NCBI RefSeq assembly: GCF_035083965.1
Contig: NC_089731.1
Coordinates: 6,671,501-6,735,500 of the forward strand
Direction: 5' to 3'
Source of the DNA: Branchiostoma lanceolatum
Taxonomy: Eukaryota; Chordata; Leptocardii; Amphioxiformes; Branchiostomatidae
DNA: 64,000 nucleotides
Shown: piece by piece, positions 1 through 13,400 of the stretch
Layout: every line of letters begins with the position of its first letter
How positions within the stretch are numbered: the stretch's first letter is position 1
Translations under genes and position numbers: made by a program
The notes under the pieces: generated by a model
Database searches by the model: none
Told to the model about the DNA's origin: nothing
Seen by the model: the letters and a program-made list of their open reading frames with translations, nothing else

Positions 1-3000
1 TTTGCACACGACTTTCGATGTCCCATACAAATCTCGAAACGTCTTCATCATTTGGACGTGGACGGTAGGAGTCTTTCTGAGCGATCAGCAAAGTCCTTCA
101 ACTGTCCTGAATATCCCCTAGTAATGCCAAAGACGGGCCCTTAATGGCCATTACGGCAGTCCCGGGGACGATTTGCCGCGCATCCGATAAGACCGATGCG
201 AGTTGGATAACACGGAATAACGTTCCTAGCCGGAATGACCAGATTCTATTTCCGTGCTTTATCGTGTCTTATCGAAACGCTTGCCATGCGTCACCGGTAA
301 GCCTCCCGTGCTTAGCATTGCTTTATTGCTAAGCAGGAAAACGGACTTTAAGAAATCTGAGCAAAATGATGCCTAGCAATGCAAACAATTGACCTCAATA
401 TTATGGTAAAGTTAACATTTGACACAAAATGGCGTCTCCATAAACATTTTCAGGACAAATGATCCGCTAGTTCAAACACGTGACTTTACGAACGCATGAC
501 CACCATCGTTAACCGCAGTATTCATTTTTATCGGTAATATGTGTTACATATACAGCCTGGGCCATTTTGTTGCAATGTCATAATACATGTTGTCAATAGC
601 AAAATTGCTTTTATTTTATTTCATTTAGATTCAAACATTGCATTTTTATAGACTGACTTGCCATGAAAAATATTGAATCACCTGAAATACAGTAGACCAA
701 TCAGAAGACAAATGTGATTGCGTCTTTTTAAATTAGCAGACAGTTGCTGAAGCTTTAGTTCTAGCTTGACCTACTATCTATAGAGAGATTCAGAGAGCTA
801 TAAAAGTGTGAGGATGTAATTTGGTGAAGGTGCTACCGTCTCAAAGTGTACGTAGGAATTCCTTATACGTTTCCTTATTGATAAGGTCTTAAAACCCCAG
901 GGCCCCCTAGGATCATCTTAATGAAGGCCTGAATCTATTGGGGATTCCTCACCGTCGATCGCCTTAAAAATAATGAAGAAATCACACTTCAGGACACAGA
1001 CTACACCTCCAGCCATGGCTATAGTCCTGATGAGAAAAATCTAGATCTACCTCGCGATTCTACAACCAATATTCGCTTAGGCCTAGGAAATGAAATGTTG
1101 TGTTTCCGGTTGCCTGACCAACCGTAGCAAAAACCTGCCAAACCTACCCTTTTTGGGGTCGACCGCCAGCAAGGGACCAAAGAGTTTCGATATGACATCT
1201 GAGTGATGAAACTTCAAAGTGGATTCCAAATCATCTTACAAATATTCTTACAGACCTATATTTCACGCCATGTTAACAGATTAAGGCTCGAACAGTTGAT
1301 GTTGGAATGTGGTGTAAACAGTGTACTTCTTGATTCGTATATTGAATATACTTCTGCTTGTACAATGTGTATTTGTATAATCCCATCATGTTGAAAATAG
1401 CTATACCCTGATGCATTCCAGTTCTACATTGTTAAACTGTATTTCTTGGATCAGTTCGAAATCTAAAAAAGAAAGGAAAAAGAAGGGAATCCATATAGGT
1501 TCCGATCCTAATCTTTTTCAGGATCGTAACCGGAAACAAGGTATTTTTTTCTCCTAGGCCATATTGATTGATACACTTACAGCGAGCAATTTCATCAAAA
1601 AACACGTACAGAACCGACTGAGGGGATTGGAGCAACATAAATCAATTCAACATCACCCATCTGACAGTCACAGATAACTACAACCTTTTAAAATTGCGAT
1701 GCTGACACCCTTAACCCTGAGGCCATTGTGTAATTGATTTAAAATCATGCCAGTAGGTAACATGATTGATTCAATGAATCTGCAAAGCAATGTTGGGAAT
1801 AATTTTTTCTCACTGGTCGGTTTTTGTATTCTTTTATATATATCATTGGCATTAACAAATTGGACTTGGAACCGCAAGTAAAAAAATACTCAGAAATAAA
1901 GGACTCTTGTAAGAAATATGCAAATTCCGCTCCCTACAGTTGTACTGGCATCATGAGTAGTTCGGGAGATCAAAGAAAGCAAATGTATAGAAATATAGAT
2001 TACGTTCACCTTGAATTGCCTGCTTTTGAAGGCTATTACTCTTGTTTATGTTGTGGAAGAATTGTACCGCATTTCAAGTTAATGACATATTCTTTAGTTT
2101 CCTTTTAATTTTCATTGTGCCGTAAACGCAAAATTTGAGACTTAATAGAATTCCAAATGGGGATATTCTATCGTTTTGTCTGCCACAATTTGGATGCATT
2201 CCGTATGCCCTTCAGCAATGATCAAAACAAAAGCCAAGCTTTTGGGAACCTGTCCTGTAACGATGACTGTAGCGGATTGTAATTTTCCATCGCTGATTCT
2301 TTAATTCCTTTGCCTTTGAGGCAGCTTCTCCTAAACCCATTCAGTAGCCACTAATCCTACAGACTGAATGACTCCGTAGGTAACACGCCCCTGGCCCAGA
2401 AACACGTCAGAAGCACTTTTATGTAGATTTGGGCTAGATTTGGCCAATTATACGGCAGTAAGCGTATGTAAGGCAGGGATTTCTTTCGGACAACATGTCA
2501 AAGTCGACTACATTCTAAAATGATGATGTAGCTTGTACTTACCTACGTTTGTTTCAAGAATTTTCGTCCCATCCGCTTGGTTTTAGGCGCTCATCGCATA
2601 TAGATTTAGTATTCCATGCGCATGCTATGTCGCTTGTAGTTTAAACGTACTTGATATGATACAATGTGTGATATTTAACGGTTACACATGACTCAGTTCA
2701 AACATTCCTCGTTAATACGCCAAATTGATTTATTGATGATAAATAACATTTAAACAACTTGCAGTCCTAACCAGCTACAATATAACTTCCCACTTAAACT
2801 AAAACTAGAAAATTATGCCAAATTTGGCTGACAAAATTATATCAATGCTTAATTTTGTGTGTGCCATATTTCATGCATAAAACAACTAGAAACATTACCT
2901 TTTTGGCAAAGGTAATAAAATCAATTGTAGGTCTATCCCATGTTGAACTACCCATCCCACAGACACTAGTGAACCGTGAACAGGAATATTTATGACATTG

Positions 3001-3387
3001 CCCCCCGGGTAAGTTTATACGGATGAAACAAAGGTCGCCATTTTCCCCACTGTGCTCGTAACCTGCTCTCTGATAGATCACCGTTAGATTTTGGCAACCA
3101 CGGCGCAAATTGGAAATATTTACTATCGACTACAGGGAGTTGAAATTCTATACGGCTTGCGCATCGATCGGTCGCCGATTATGGCTATTCTCACGTCTTC
3201 ATCATAGGTAATGTCGCCACATCAGCCCCACACAATCAAATCAGGGTTTGTCGCTGTGGGGCCGCCCGGCATGACGGGACATCCATCTAACCGCCATTAC
3301 TGCAGGCCTGCCAACTGCAAAGCGTCATGGGATACTGGGGCATTCCATCTTTGAAATTCAGGGTGCTGCTAGTCTGATTTCTTTCCA

Positions 3388-3480
3388 GTAATAATGAAAA
3401 TGATAGTGAATAATGATGATAGCAACGATGATGATAAAATGAATAACAACTGTAATAAAAAAGCATCATTATAATAATAT
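3388..3480. repeat. AAT/GAT-rich simple repeat
   Basis: This is a degenerate run of AAT, GAT and GATGAT units in noncoding DNA. It is a low-complexity tract, and the short minus-strand open frame across it has no coding support. Confidence 0.6.
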
Positions 3481-3638
3481 ATTTGTTGCTACAGCTGCAG
3501 CCGTATGCAGTGCCTGTGTCGTTAATCGACATTCCAGTGAAACATTACAAATGGGTTTATGCAAGCTCATATGTTATACTCTTCATTTTTCTTGACTAGC
3601 CGTTTCCGGCCGGTTGTGTGAACCGAAACAGTTTACCC

Positions 3639-3711
3639 AAAGGGTCATATTTTACCTGAGTACCTCTATTATCAAAGGGTCATATTTTACCTGAGTACCT
3701 CTATTATCAAA
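3639..3711. repeat. Perfect 35-bp tandem duplication
   Basis: The unit beginning AAAGGGTCATATTTTACCTG occurs twice head to tail with a 35-bp period and no visible mismatch. A perfect copy suggests a recent duplication. No gene overlaps it. Confidence 0.85.
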
Positions 3712-6700
3712 GTATCAATCGTAAAAGGTACTTGCAATATCTTTTGCCCATGTGTCCTGATGAAAATTTATCCGTGTATCCAACGCCGCAAATAAGCTTA
3801 GGCATGATGGGATCCATCACTTCCCTAATGTAGCCATTACCTTCCCAATGTCCCGTTAGTCTTTTTTTGCACTACTGATTAGCCTCCGCCGCTGCCCAGC
3901 TGGGTCCATGGCCCTAAAACTCACACTGGTGCTTAACCTTCATCCTTCACTGGTTGTGCTCAATGTAGATCCATGATCCCGTCTGCATCATTACATAAGC
4001 ACAGTGGCTTCCCAAGTAAATCATATAAAACAAGCTATATCAATAATTCAAAAGATCAATTAAGTCAGCCAGATCAATCGATCAGATTTCTTATGTAACA
4101 CTAGGATACGGCTACACGCCAATTAAACAGAATCTAAAGCTTTAATGGCGCCATATTCTTTTTAACTACCGACAGGAAGCTATTCCTGCTACTTCTTTCA
4201 TGCAGTCGACGGTTGTTGGTGGCCCTAGTTGTTGGTCGCCAGGAGATCGCCGAATAGGGATCAGGGACTCGAGCGTACTATAGTATTTTTCACCTGAAAA
4301 TTTACCCCTTCACATTGCACGGGGCTCAGGGACTTGCGAACATCCTCCGATCTCTGAGAGTCAGCGTATTGCTGCGGAAAATGTCATTTAGAGCTTACAG
4401 ACGCGTCGGTCATGGGCGAAATATCATGTTAAAGAAGACCGAGTCCACATATGAAAAAAGATCAAGCAGATGATAAGATACCTGTTCATTCTTTCCATCT
4501 GGCACAACATGATGTAGACTCAATCATTAGTCAAGATTACTACGGACTTCTTCAGGATGACTGGCCCATCCTAGTGTACAGACTTCCAGGCACCACTGAC
4601 CCACCATTGGTGTCACGTGATAGTGAGGTCACGTGTCCGACGAAGTGGTCTGTCATCCTGAAGAGAGCCGGAGAAACGTATCTGAAATACCTTCATTTTG
4701 ATGTTCGATATGTTTGACTAATATATAAAGTGTTTTTATCTCAATACCCGGCACTCACGGAGTAGTAAGACCTCTACGCGTTACAGTCTTGAGTCTTATC
4801 AATAATTCCGCAAACTTTTTGGTTGGTACCCTCCTCTCAACAGCCCTAGGTGCTGCGTTCCCATCTAGTTGTTATGGCCTAATCTGCCCCATGTCGGTAG
4901 CAAAATAAATGCACTTGAGGCGCATAGAACGGCTTGGTTTGACTCATTTTCCATGGATTCCTTTGTGAATTATGCTAAAGCCATATTTTGGCGACCTCAC
5001 ACCCACAAGGTTCATTCTGATTAAAGACGGCCTCCTGCGTGAACAGTCTTAAAGTCACGGCGTGGGCGGGGTGCTCAGGGAAAGGTTACGACCTATCCTA
5101 ATGTTTCCTGATCAATGAGGGCTACTCTGCGTTGTGACATTTACCCGGGTCTGATTGCGTTCGATGTTATTACGCGGGATATCTGGGGAACGCCGTCATC
5201 CCTTAAGTCGTTAGGACAGCTTGCGCGGGGGAAGCCTTATCACTGTACTACAGACGGGCGCGATGGGAGGGTCTCAATGTACGAAAGTATTTCCTAACGA
5301 AAGTACGGACATGTGGGAAAGTCTATAATCACTTCTGTTCAGTAAGTCTAAACGAAATCACTGGATCTCGACAACAATGGGCGTATCTACGAAGTGTTCA
5401 AATATCGGAACGAAACAATTATGATAGACAAAAGATTGAAACTTCTTTTCTTTTATGATTTTGTAGTCTTGGCCAGGCGGTCCCCGAAACGTCGCCAGGT
5501 GATTATGCGCTGGTGGTGTGTAAATAATTTTGTTATCGAGTTTCCTTTAAAAGGGGTTTGCGTCATAGATCTACCCTTGATATCGATTGTAAAAAAATGA
5601 CTTGGGCAAGGTTCGTCCACAGTTGATCCTGTTTGTATGACGAAAATTTCCCCGAACATGTTTTCAAACAACCGGTGTTTGCGCGGATGGGCGCCTTGAC
5701 GTCATGTATACGTAGTTAACGTGGTACCGTGCGTGGAGTACCAGCGCTGTCGCATCGAGATACATATAGGGATTATCATGGTTGTGTTGGTAGATGACAC
5801 AGGGGACGGTTCGATTTTCAGTACTAGTCACACAGCTCCTGGTTATACCAGTAGAGGATGCTCAGCTGACTATTCATTTCTATTTTAGCTTAGTATCCTT
5901 TGGGAATGACAACGTTAACCACACAGTGTTTCACTGAGGATATTTTCAAAAAGTTGCTACAGTATACACCCTACTGCGAGATAGCTGAACACAGTCGGTT
6001 CCTTGCAAATCTTGCACTGTGATACTAGACCAAAGTACAAAACTGGCGTTTTACGTTATGGGGCATTGTACGATCCACATAACGCAGAGTAATGGAGAAA
6101 GATACATAGAAGATGTAGATGTGGTACGGATCTCGGAATATTCCTATCAATAACCATATAGAAATACCAAATTTTCGTCCAGCGTTTGGTGCACACGCCA
6201 GAAACCATGTTTCAATTCGTTTTTCGTTAATTCAACTATATACATGTTGTATTGTTGTAAGTATCGAAATATCACAGCGCAGCTACCACAATATACGAAT
6301 GTGAAGATTGTATGTACGAAATAAACCTCTCTGTAACGATGCCACATTTTCGAACTTGATAATCAGATTTATACGGGACATGTTCGAAATTTGGAAATGG
6401 CCACGTTACAGTACTAAAGTAGAATAAAACAGAACATATAGTATCCAAATCAATCTTCATGAGAAACAAATTTAGGGCATGCGCACTCGTACACACTATC
6501 AGCATTCTCCATACCACTCAGTGTACGTGGGAGTGGGCGGCCTGACATGTTTTGTCACATTTCCGACCCTTACTTATGATTAATTGGAAACTAATGACCA
6601 TGGATTTCTATCGAGTGGGTCGTGACAAATACGCTGTACAGGACGCCTGACAGTCTCATTACCGGTGGACACCTCTTGCATCAGCGAATCCTTTACGTTT

Positions 6701-7496
6701 TTCTGTTTATCATAGACGTAGCTAGGTCTTGGTAATCTAATTTGTCCTTAAAAGGCTCTCAACAACATTCAACTGTGCTTCGTTCTTATAAACTGTTATA
6801 AATGCTCGGGTTTAGTGACCAGAAGCGATTATTTTAGATATTACGGAAAAGGGAAAATAAAAAACACAGATGCGGTATTTGTAAAATTTACCAGCTACTG
6901 CTCCAAATGATTGAAAACTGAACACTATCACGGTTCCTCCACTCCCTTATTCTCTTGTCCCTAAAAGTAAAATTCCCCGTCCCCCCATTTGGTCTAGCAC
7001 TACCATGGATTTGGATAACACGTAATGAACTAGTGATGCTTCTGTTACATATCGACCTCACTCGCACACTATCGATTTTCTGTGCATAACCCAGTGGTCA
7101 AATGACGTCACGGCTATCAATAGAACACTTCCATTTAAGACGAGCCACCTCTACTGCAATGTTTAAGAAATGTTGAGCCTATTGTATATATTGCCACTAC
7201 CAGTATGATATTAGAGAAGTCTTCACTTAGAAGAAATACGAAGCACGTCGTTTACGTGTAGCAAACTTTGTATTTAAAAGGTGAGCTTTACAGCTTGCCC
7301 TTTTGGTCAGTCATTTTGTTCAAAACGATCCCATCATACAACGCGCTTGGAGAAACAAACTTCAAATCAAGATGGGCCCTGCGGTAGAGTACAATTAGCA
7401 CTGTAAGTCAACTGTCTATGAAAAGTTCTCTCCTACCTTAAGATGGAATTTAAATGACAAACTTAATGAAAGTTTTCTTTTGTCGTTTTTCCCTAG

Positions 7497-10400
7497 GCGT
7501 TTGCTACGCTGAGTTTGGAGTACGGGTTCCCAAGACGACAGGCTCCGCCTACACCTACAGCTACGTCACGGTGGGAGAGTTCGTGGCGTTCGTGATTGGC
7601 TGGAACCTCATCCTGGAGTATCTGATTGGCACTGCTGCGGGCGCAAGCGCACTCAGCTCCATGTTCGACACGCTGTCCGGCCACGCCATCAGCAAGTTCA
7701 TGATCAGCCATATTGGATTTGCTATAGGTCAGTTCAAGGTCGTGAAGAATGAAAACAGTAGATACCAAGTAATTGGATACGAGTGACGCAATAGATTCCA
7801 GATCGAGCATTCCTTAGCGGACATATTGACACCAAATTTATATACCATAAATATTTGATGACATTAGGTGTCTAGTTGTCATAACCTTTGTGGTGGAAAT
7901 AGGCGAAATTCCGTTTTGATTCTATTACTGTTATGGAGTTTATGTTTTGTTTTGTTTTGACGGAAACGTGTTGTATTTCATTTCATTTCCGCTCTGCTTA
8001 TGATTTGATTTCTTTGTTTTATGTATGTATAGTTATTTTATGTGACATGTTATTTATTTTTGACGTATGAGGAAATTCATATTTCAATAGAGCAAGGAAA
8101 TTGTACATGGAACGTCAGCCTTAACGACTTCGTGGAACCTTGCATTGTCCGTAAGTCACCGCTAGATGGCGCAAATAACAAGTTGCCATGGCCACAGAGG
8201 AACATGGATCGTTCCCAGCCTTCGGTTAGAAGTAACCTGACGGACCATTACCACCGATAGTACTTCAGAACCGTTAATGAAAAACATAGAAACAATAAGC
8301 AAAGTTTCCCGCTTGCACGGTTGGGATAATTGATAAGGAAATAGTCAAATCTCCTCCGAATGGGATCGATCCATGTTAATTGATTGTTGCCATGGCAGAA
8401 TGCAACCATCTGATGATCTGTGTGACCTTCAAAGAACTGTCCGCAATGACCTTGAGAGTACTATCGCATCTATGACTTTGACAAAAATGCTCGCCTCTAT
8501 GACCTGTCGCCTCAATTATGTGGTGCCTAAGGATCGACCAGCCTGCCGGCTTCTATCGGCAAATCCTGGTTCTGAAACCGTCTGATTTAAGTGATTTGCA
8601 ACTTTTCTTGATTAAGCAGATCACAAGACAGAGCTCTTGGCCCCTTTCAATCGAATACTCGCTTGGGTGTTTTCTGCAGCAACATGAGTGTAAAGAGAGT
8701 GAATCTACGAGCGGGTGAATGCTGTGGTGATTTTTGCCTGATTGCAAAGCTACCTCATTAGATACGTTTGTGAACGTTAGGCATCCAGGAATGAAAGATA
8801 ATATCTTCATTATATGTAATACAACTGGACAGGTTGTGCAACTTGTCCAGTTGTATAAATTGAATCAATATATTATCGATGCAGAAAATATCATTACCGC
8901 AATCTCCAGAATCGTAGCTGCATTGAAAGAAGTTTTTTTTCGTTCTTGTTCAATGTTGTTCATCTACTGAAACTTTGTTTCCAAGTTGGTGGGCTCCATG
9001 ATACAAAATTTGTATTTTGACACAATGTCTTTCAAAGTTCCATATGCATCTGTAATTTCTAGAACGCTTTGAATTGCCTTTCACCAGGTAAGGCATACCC
9101 AGACATCCTGGCCTTCTTCATCGGGATCTTGATCACCATCATCCTGGCTCTGGGCGTCAAGAACAGCATCGGCTTCAACAACATCCTCAACGTCATCAAC
9201 TTCGCCGTCTGGGTCTTCATCATGGTGGCCGGCCTGTTCTTCGTCAACGGCAAGCACTGGACCAAGGACGGCTTCTTTCCGTACGGCACGTCAGGGGTAC
9301 GTTGTGTTTGTTTGTTTGTTTGTTTGTTTATTTATCTATCTTCTAGTTTATCAACCTTATCATAGCCTCAAATGCTACGACAAAACAATCGACAAATGTG
9401 GCTGCACCTCAAGATAGACCGTCATCTCTAGTATCGTTTTCCGTTCGTTAGAAATTACTTACCTCTCTATTGGTTTAACTTCAAATCAGAAAATATTCCT
9501 TTCTTCCCCCAGGTGTTTCACGGAGCGGCCACTTGCTTCTACGCCTTTATAGGTTTCGACATCATCGCGACCACCGGTGAGGAAGCGAAGAACGCTGCCC
9601 GCTCCATCCCGCTGGCCATCGTCGGGTCTCTGTTCATCTGTCTCACCGCTTATGTCTCCGTGTCCGCCATGTTGACCTTGATAGATCCGTACGACAAGGT
9701 CAGTGTTATCCGAACTGTTGTTGTTGTTTACGAAACAAACAAATGGCTCCAATCCTTTTTTTTTAAAGAAAAAGATAAACACTATCATGTTCAAGTCTTT
9801 CATCGCCAGTGTAATAAGAATAGGAATGAAAAATGACTTGGTCGCTTCAGCCCTAGTTCATGATTTTTGTATTACATTGCACTGATTATAACCAGCATTG
9901 TTACACCAGTAAGCAGTGTTTGCTACATTGCCAGTTCGCAACAGGTCGATTTCAATATTGCAAGTCATTTCGCTACATCGATCGGAAGAAATTCTAAATT
10001 GAAATAACGCTTATCCAAACTAATGACTCCCTTTCACAGATCGATACGGAGTCTCCACTGATCGGCATGTTCGTGCACCATCACTACGAACCCGCCAAGT
10101 ACATCGTGGCGCTGGGGGCGATCTCAGGACTGACCGTGTCCCTGTTGGGGTCGCTCTTCCCCATGCCCAGAGTCATCTACGCCATGGCCAACGACGGACT
10201 GCTCTTCAGGTACACGACAAAAAAGCTTCTTTAGACTCTGAATTGGTTGAAATTCATTTTCCCACGCAGAATATCGCCTGTAATGCTAGGGTCACATTTT
10301 CAAGCCGGTGCCCGGCCGAGCTGTTTGCGAAAACGATAGTTTATAGACAATTAATAGTTAGTAGCAGTTTTTAATATTTTTTGTGTCTTTTGTTGTCTTT

Positions 10401-13400
10401 TATATCATATGTTCCGTTCCCGCAAGCTACCCGACCGGGCCCCACTTTGGAAATGTGACCTAAGCATAACCTAGACGATATACCTTGCGGAGGCTCAAGT
10501 GGGCTGAGTTTTCCACTTTTGTGGGGGTGGCCTTTAACCAGCCGTCAGTCAATCAAAGCATTGGCTTTACAGAAAGTATTCTCCAATTGGCTACAGTTAG
10601 CCACGCCCCAAGGTGAAAAGCTCAGCCCGGTTTAGCAGAGCCTCTCCAATGTATTTTGTATAGGCCATGGGCTCATTTCGGCATAATAGGGTAATATTTG
10701 GCATGCGTGTTCATCTTTCTTGGTAATTAGAAACTGCAGCTGACCATGGGTCTCATGTTCAAAACGGCAACATACACACACAGAAAAGGAAGGTTTTTAT
10801 TCTGTTTGCCAATGGGTGTCGGCATGTTTGTTTAGTGCTGGTAGATCTTGCTGTGATGTCATCACTACCATACATCCTGCCAGGCGTGACTTGTGTGCTT
10901 GCCTAACAAGGCGACACCAATGAGTAAAAAATGTATACTGCAAAGACGAGTCTTTGTTAAAAACATCTATAACTTCGTCTCATCTGCAGGTTCCTGGCCC
11001 GCGTCCATGAACGGACGAAGACGCCCGTCCTGGCGACTGTCATCTCCGGTTTCCTGGCAGCAACCTTGGCGCTACTCGTCAGCCTACAGGTCTGTGACGT
11101 ACTGTAGCTGATGGTTAGATCCTGTGGGCAAACCATTTAAGCAAAAAATGTTTTGCCTCTTCGATCATGTCCACAATGTACGGCCAACCCTTAATTAAGT
11201 TGAAATCTTCAACTACATCTGCACCTTTTAAGAAATGGAAAGATGAGTGGGCATAACAGGGGCAATGCGATCAGCCTACAAACATGGGCCCTTGCACGGA
11301 AGTCGGTCGCCGGATAGCTTGTCTGAAAAATATTCAAACCGCGGATAAAGCGTCTTTGGCTTGTTTGCCTCTGCCTTTAGTTGAAAACTGAAATACCAGA
11401 AAATTGACGAAAACAAAGCAAACATAGCAGTTTTAATCACAACATATACCAATCCCAAGTTATCAACATGCAAACTCTAACTACAGCTCCTAAGATTCAG
11501 ATTAGGTATCCTAGACATAACACCGCCTCCATTTCCTTCCAGGACCTAATTGAGATGATGTCCATCGGCACGCTGCTGGCCTACACCCTAGTGTCTGTCT
11601 GTGTCCTCATCCTGCGCTTCCAGCCTGACGTTCTGGTCGAACCCGGCAACGAGATCTTTGACGACCCCATCCCGATGATGCAGCGGGAAAAACAGCCGGT
11701 GGACAACACGGCGTCCGAGGGAAAAGTCACGGAGGATTCTGTGCAGACAGAAAAGGTGAGTACGACGTTCATAGTCTGTGTAACGCAAGGCTGTAATGGC
11801 CCCTCCCCACAGAGTGCAGGGGGCGGCGGAGGTTGGCCAGGCCGTTATAAGCGCGATTTAATCAGGCTACGACGTTCATAACTTGTAACGTTACAGTAAT
11901 CTTACACAATTCCTTTGCTTTGGACAATGATGGTAGCTGAAACTATCAGGAAGGATGGGCTCTAAACTTGAAGCCTGCTTCGTTTTAAGAATAAGATGTC
12001 TGTGTATTACGTTAGTATCCGTACCAAACGTTGATAGCGAAGAACGTTAAACTAATTCATATAACGTTAGGTTTGCCAACAAGATTTCTGAGGTGCGTTT
12101 TATACTCAAACGGCCATAGGGGAAAATACAGGTTCTCGTAGATAAGCCTAAGAAAGACCAAGCATACGAAGTCGTCTTAAAAACTTTTTGTTCTCAGGAG
12201 AGGCAAGACCAGGACACGATGTACGACGATGACGACTCTGCACTTATTCCAGGCGGCGGCAAGGGATTGATGCAGGGACAGGTCGGGTGGCTTTCATTTC
12301 TTAACTTTGATACCTGCAAAAGCTAATAATAAAGCCTGACATTGATGTAAGATGCTTGTCTATTGTCATTCAGGACGAAGAGTTATCGGTAATCACCAAG
12401 ATATTCAGGGCTACCCTCTATGTTGGGTTCTTGTGTTCTAATTGTTCACTTGATGTTCTCGCACAAATGGTTCAATGGACGAGCGCTTCTTGACAATTGA
12501 AATGAATCTTTAACATATATATGTCCATTTTATTGTTTTAAAGTGTTAGGGTAAAATATGGTTTCTTCTAATCGACAGGTGAGCTACGGAACCATGGAGA
12601 AGGGTGCTATGGACGAGAAGGAACAGGAGAGCTGGTTCACACCATACATCAACAAGATCAAACAGAAGCTGGGACCCGTGGTGGAAAATATCAAGATCAG
12701 GTCGGTGGAAAAACGATTCTACGGGTGCTGTGTGGCATCAAGTTTGTAGCAGGATGATGTCTCTATCCGCCATAAAAGAGTAGATTTTGAAAGAGAGAGC
12801 ATAAACCCAGGCTGTTTGAAATCCAGCAAATATACAAGGAATATAAAATATTCTAGTTTATGGAAATGTGAAACATACGAGATAAAGGCAGATACAACAA
12901 GAGATAAAGAAATATGAATACTATATAGAATCTTATCAAATATGCTGTAAATTCTGTGGTAAACCTGACACTTACATATTAAGTATGATCATTCTTCCTG
13001 CAAGTATATCGTCATGTTTTTCAATGACACTATTCAATATTAATTTCTTTCCTTATCTTACAAACGAGCAATGTGTCAGAACAATGCCTCTTACCTGTTA
13101 CAGGTTGGGTATGCCCCTGGATTCCGCAGTCCCCACCGAGCAGTCCGCGCGTATTGTGTCCATCTGTGTGGTGTTGGAGTTCATCGGGATGTTCGTGTGG
13201 TGTGCCTTCATCATCACACAGGAGAAGCACATCTACAACCGGGAGGGCTGGGCCGTCATCCTGGCTATTCTCATGGCTTGCTTCAACCTGGTAAGTCTCG
13301 TCGACACTACATAGGGCTTACGTCGATAAAGGTTAGACATCCAGGTAATATGATACGCAGGAAATGAGGCCTACGCGTCGAAACTTCCCTCACTTGTGCA

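Larger units (their letters stand above)
1..7496. other. Noncoding DNA upstream of SLC7A14-like exons
   Basis: I see no exon with coding character here. Open frames are short, AT-rich and carry no recognisable domain. The stretch is either the large first intron of the SLC7A14-like gene, whose N-terminal exon(s) must lie upstream of 7497, or intergenic DNA plus that intron. I looked for the expected first transmembrane segments of an APC-family transporter ending next to a phase-1 donor and did not find them. The only local structures I can support are an AAT/GAT-rich tract and one 35-bp tandem duplication, listed separately. Confidence 0.6.

Noticed and set aside
5115..5297. Short open frames in 1-7.4 kb (for example 4451-4717 and 5115-5297)
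   Set aside because: They are short and domain-free, with no splice partners. Such frames are expected by chance.
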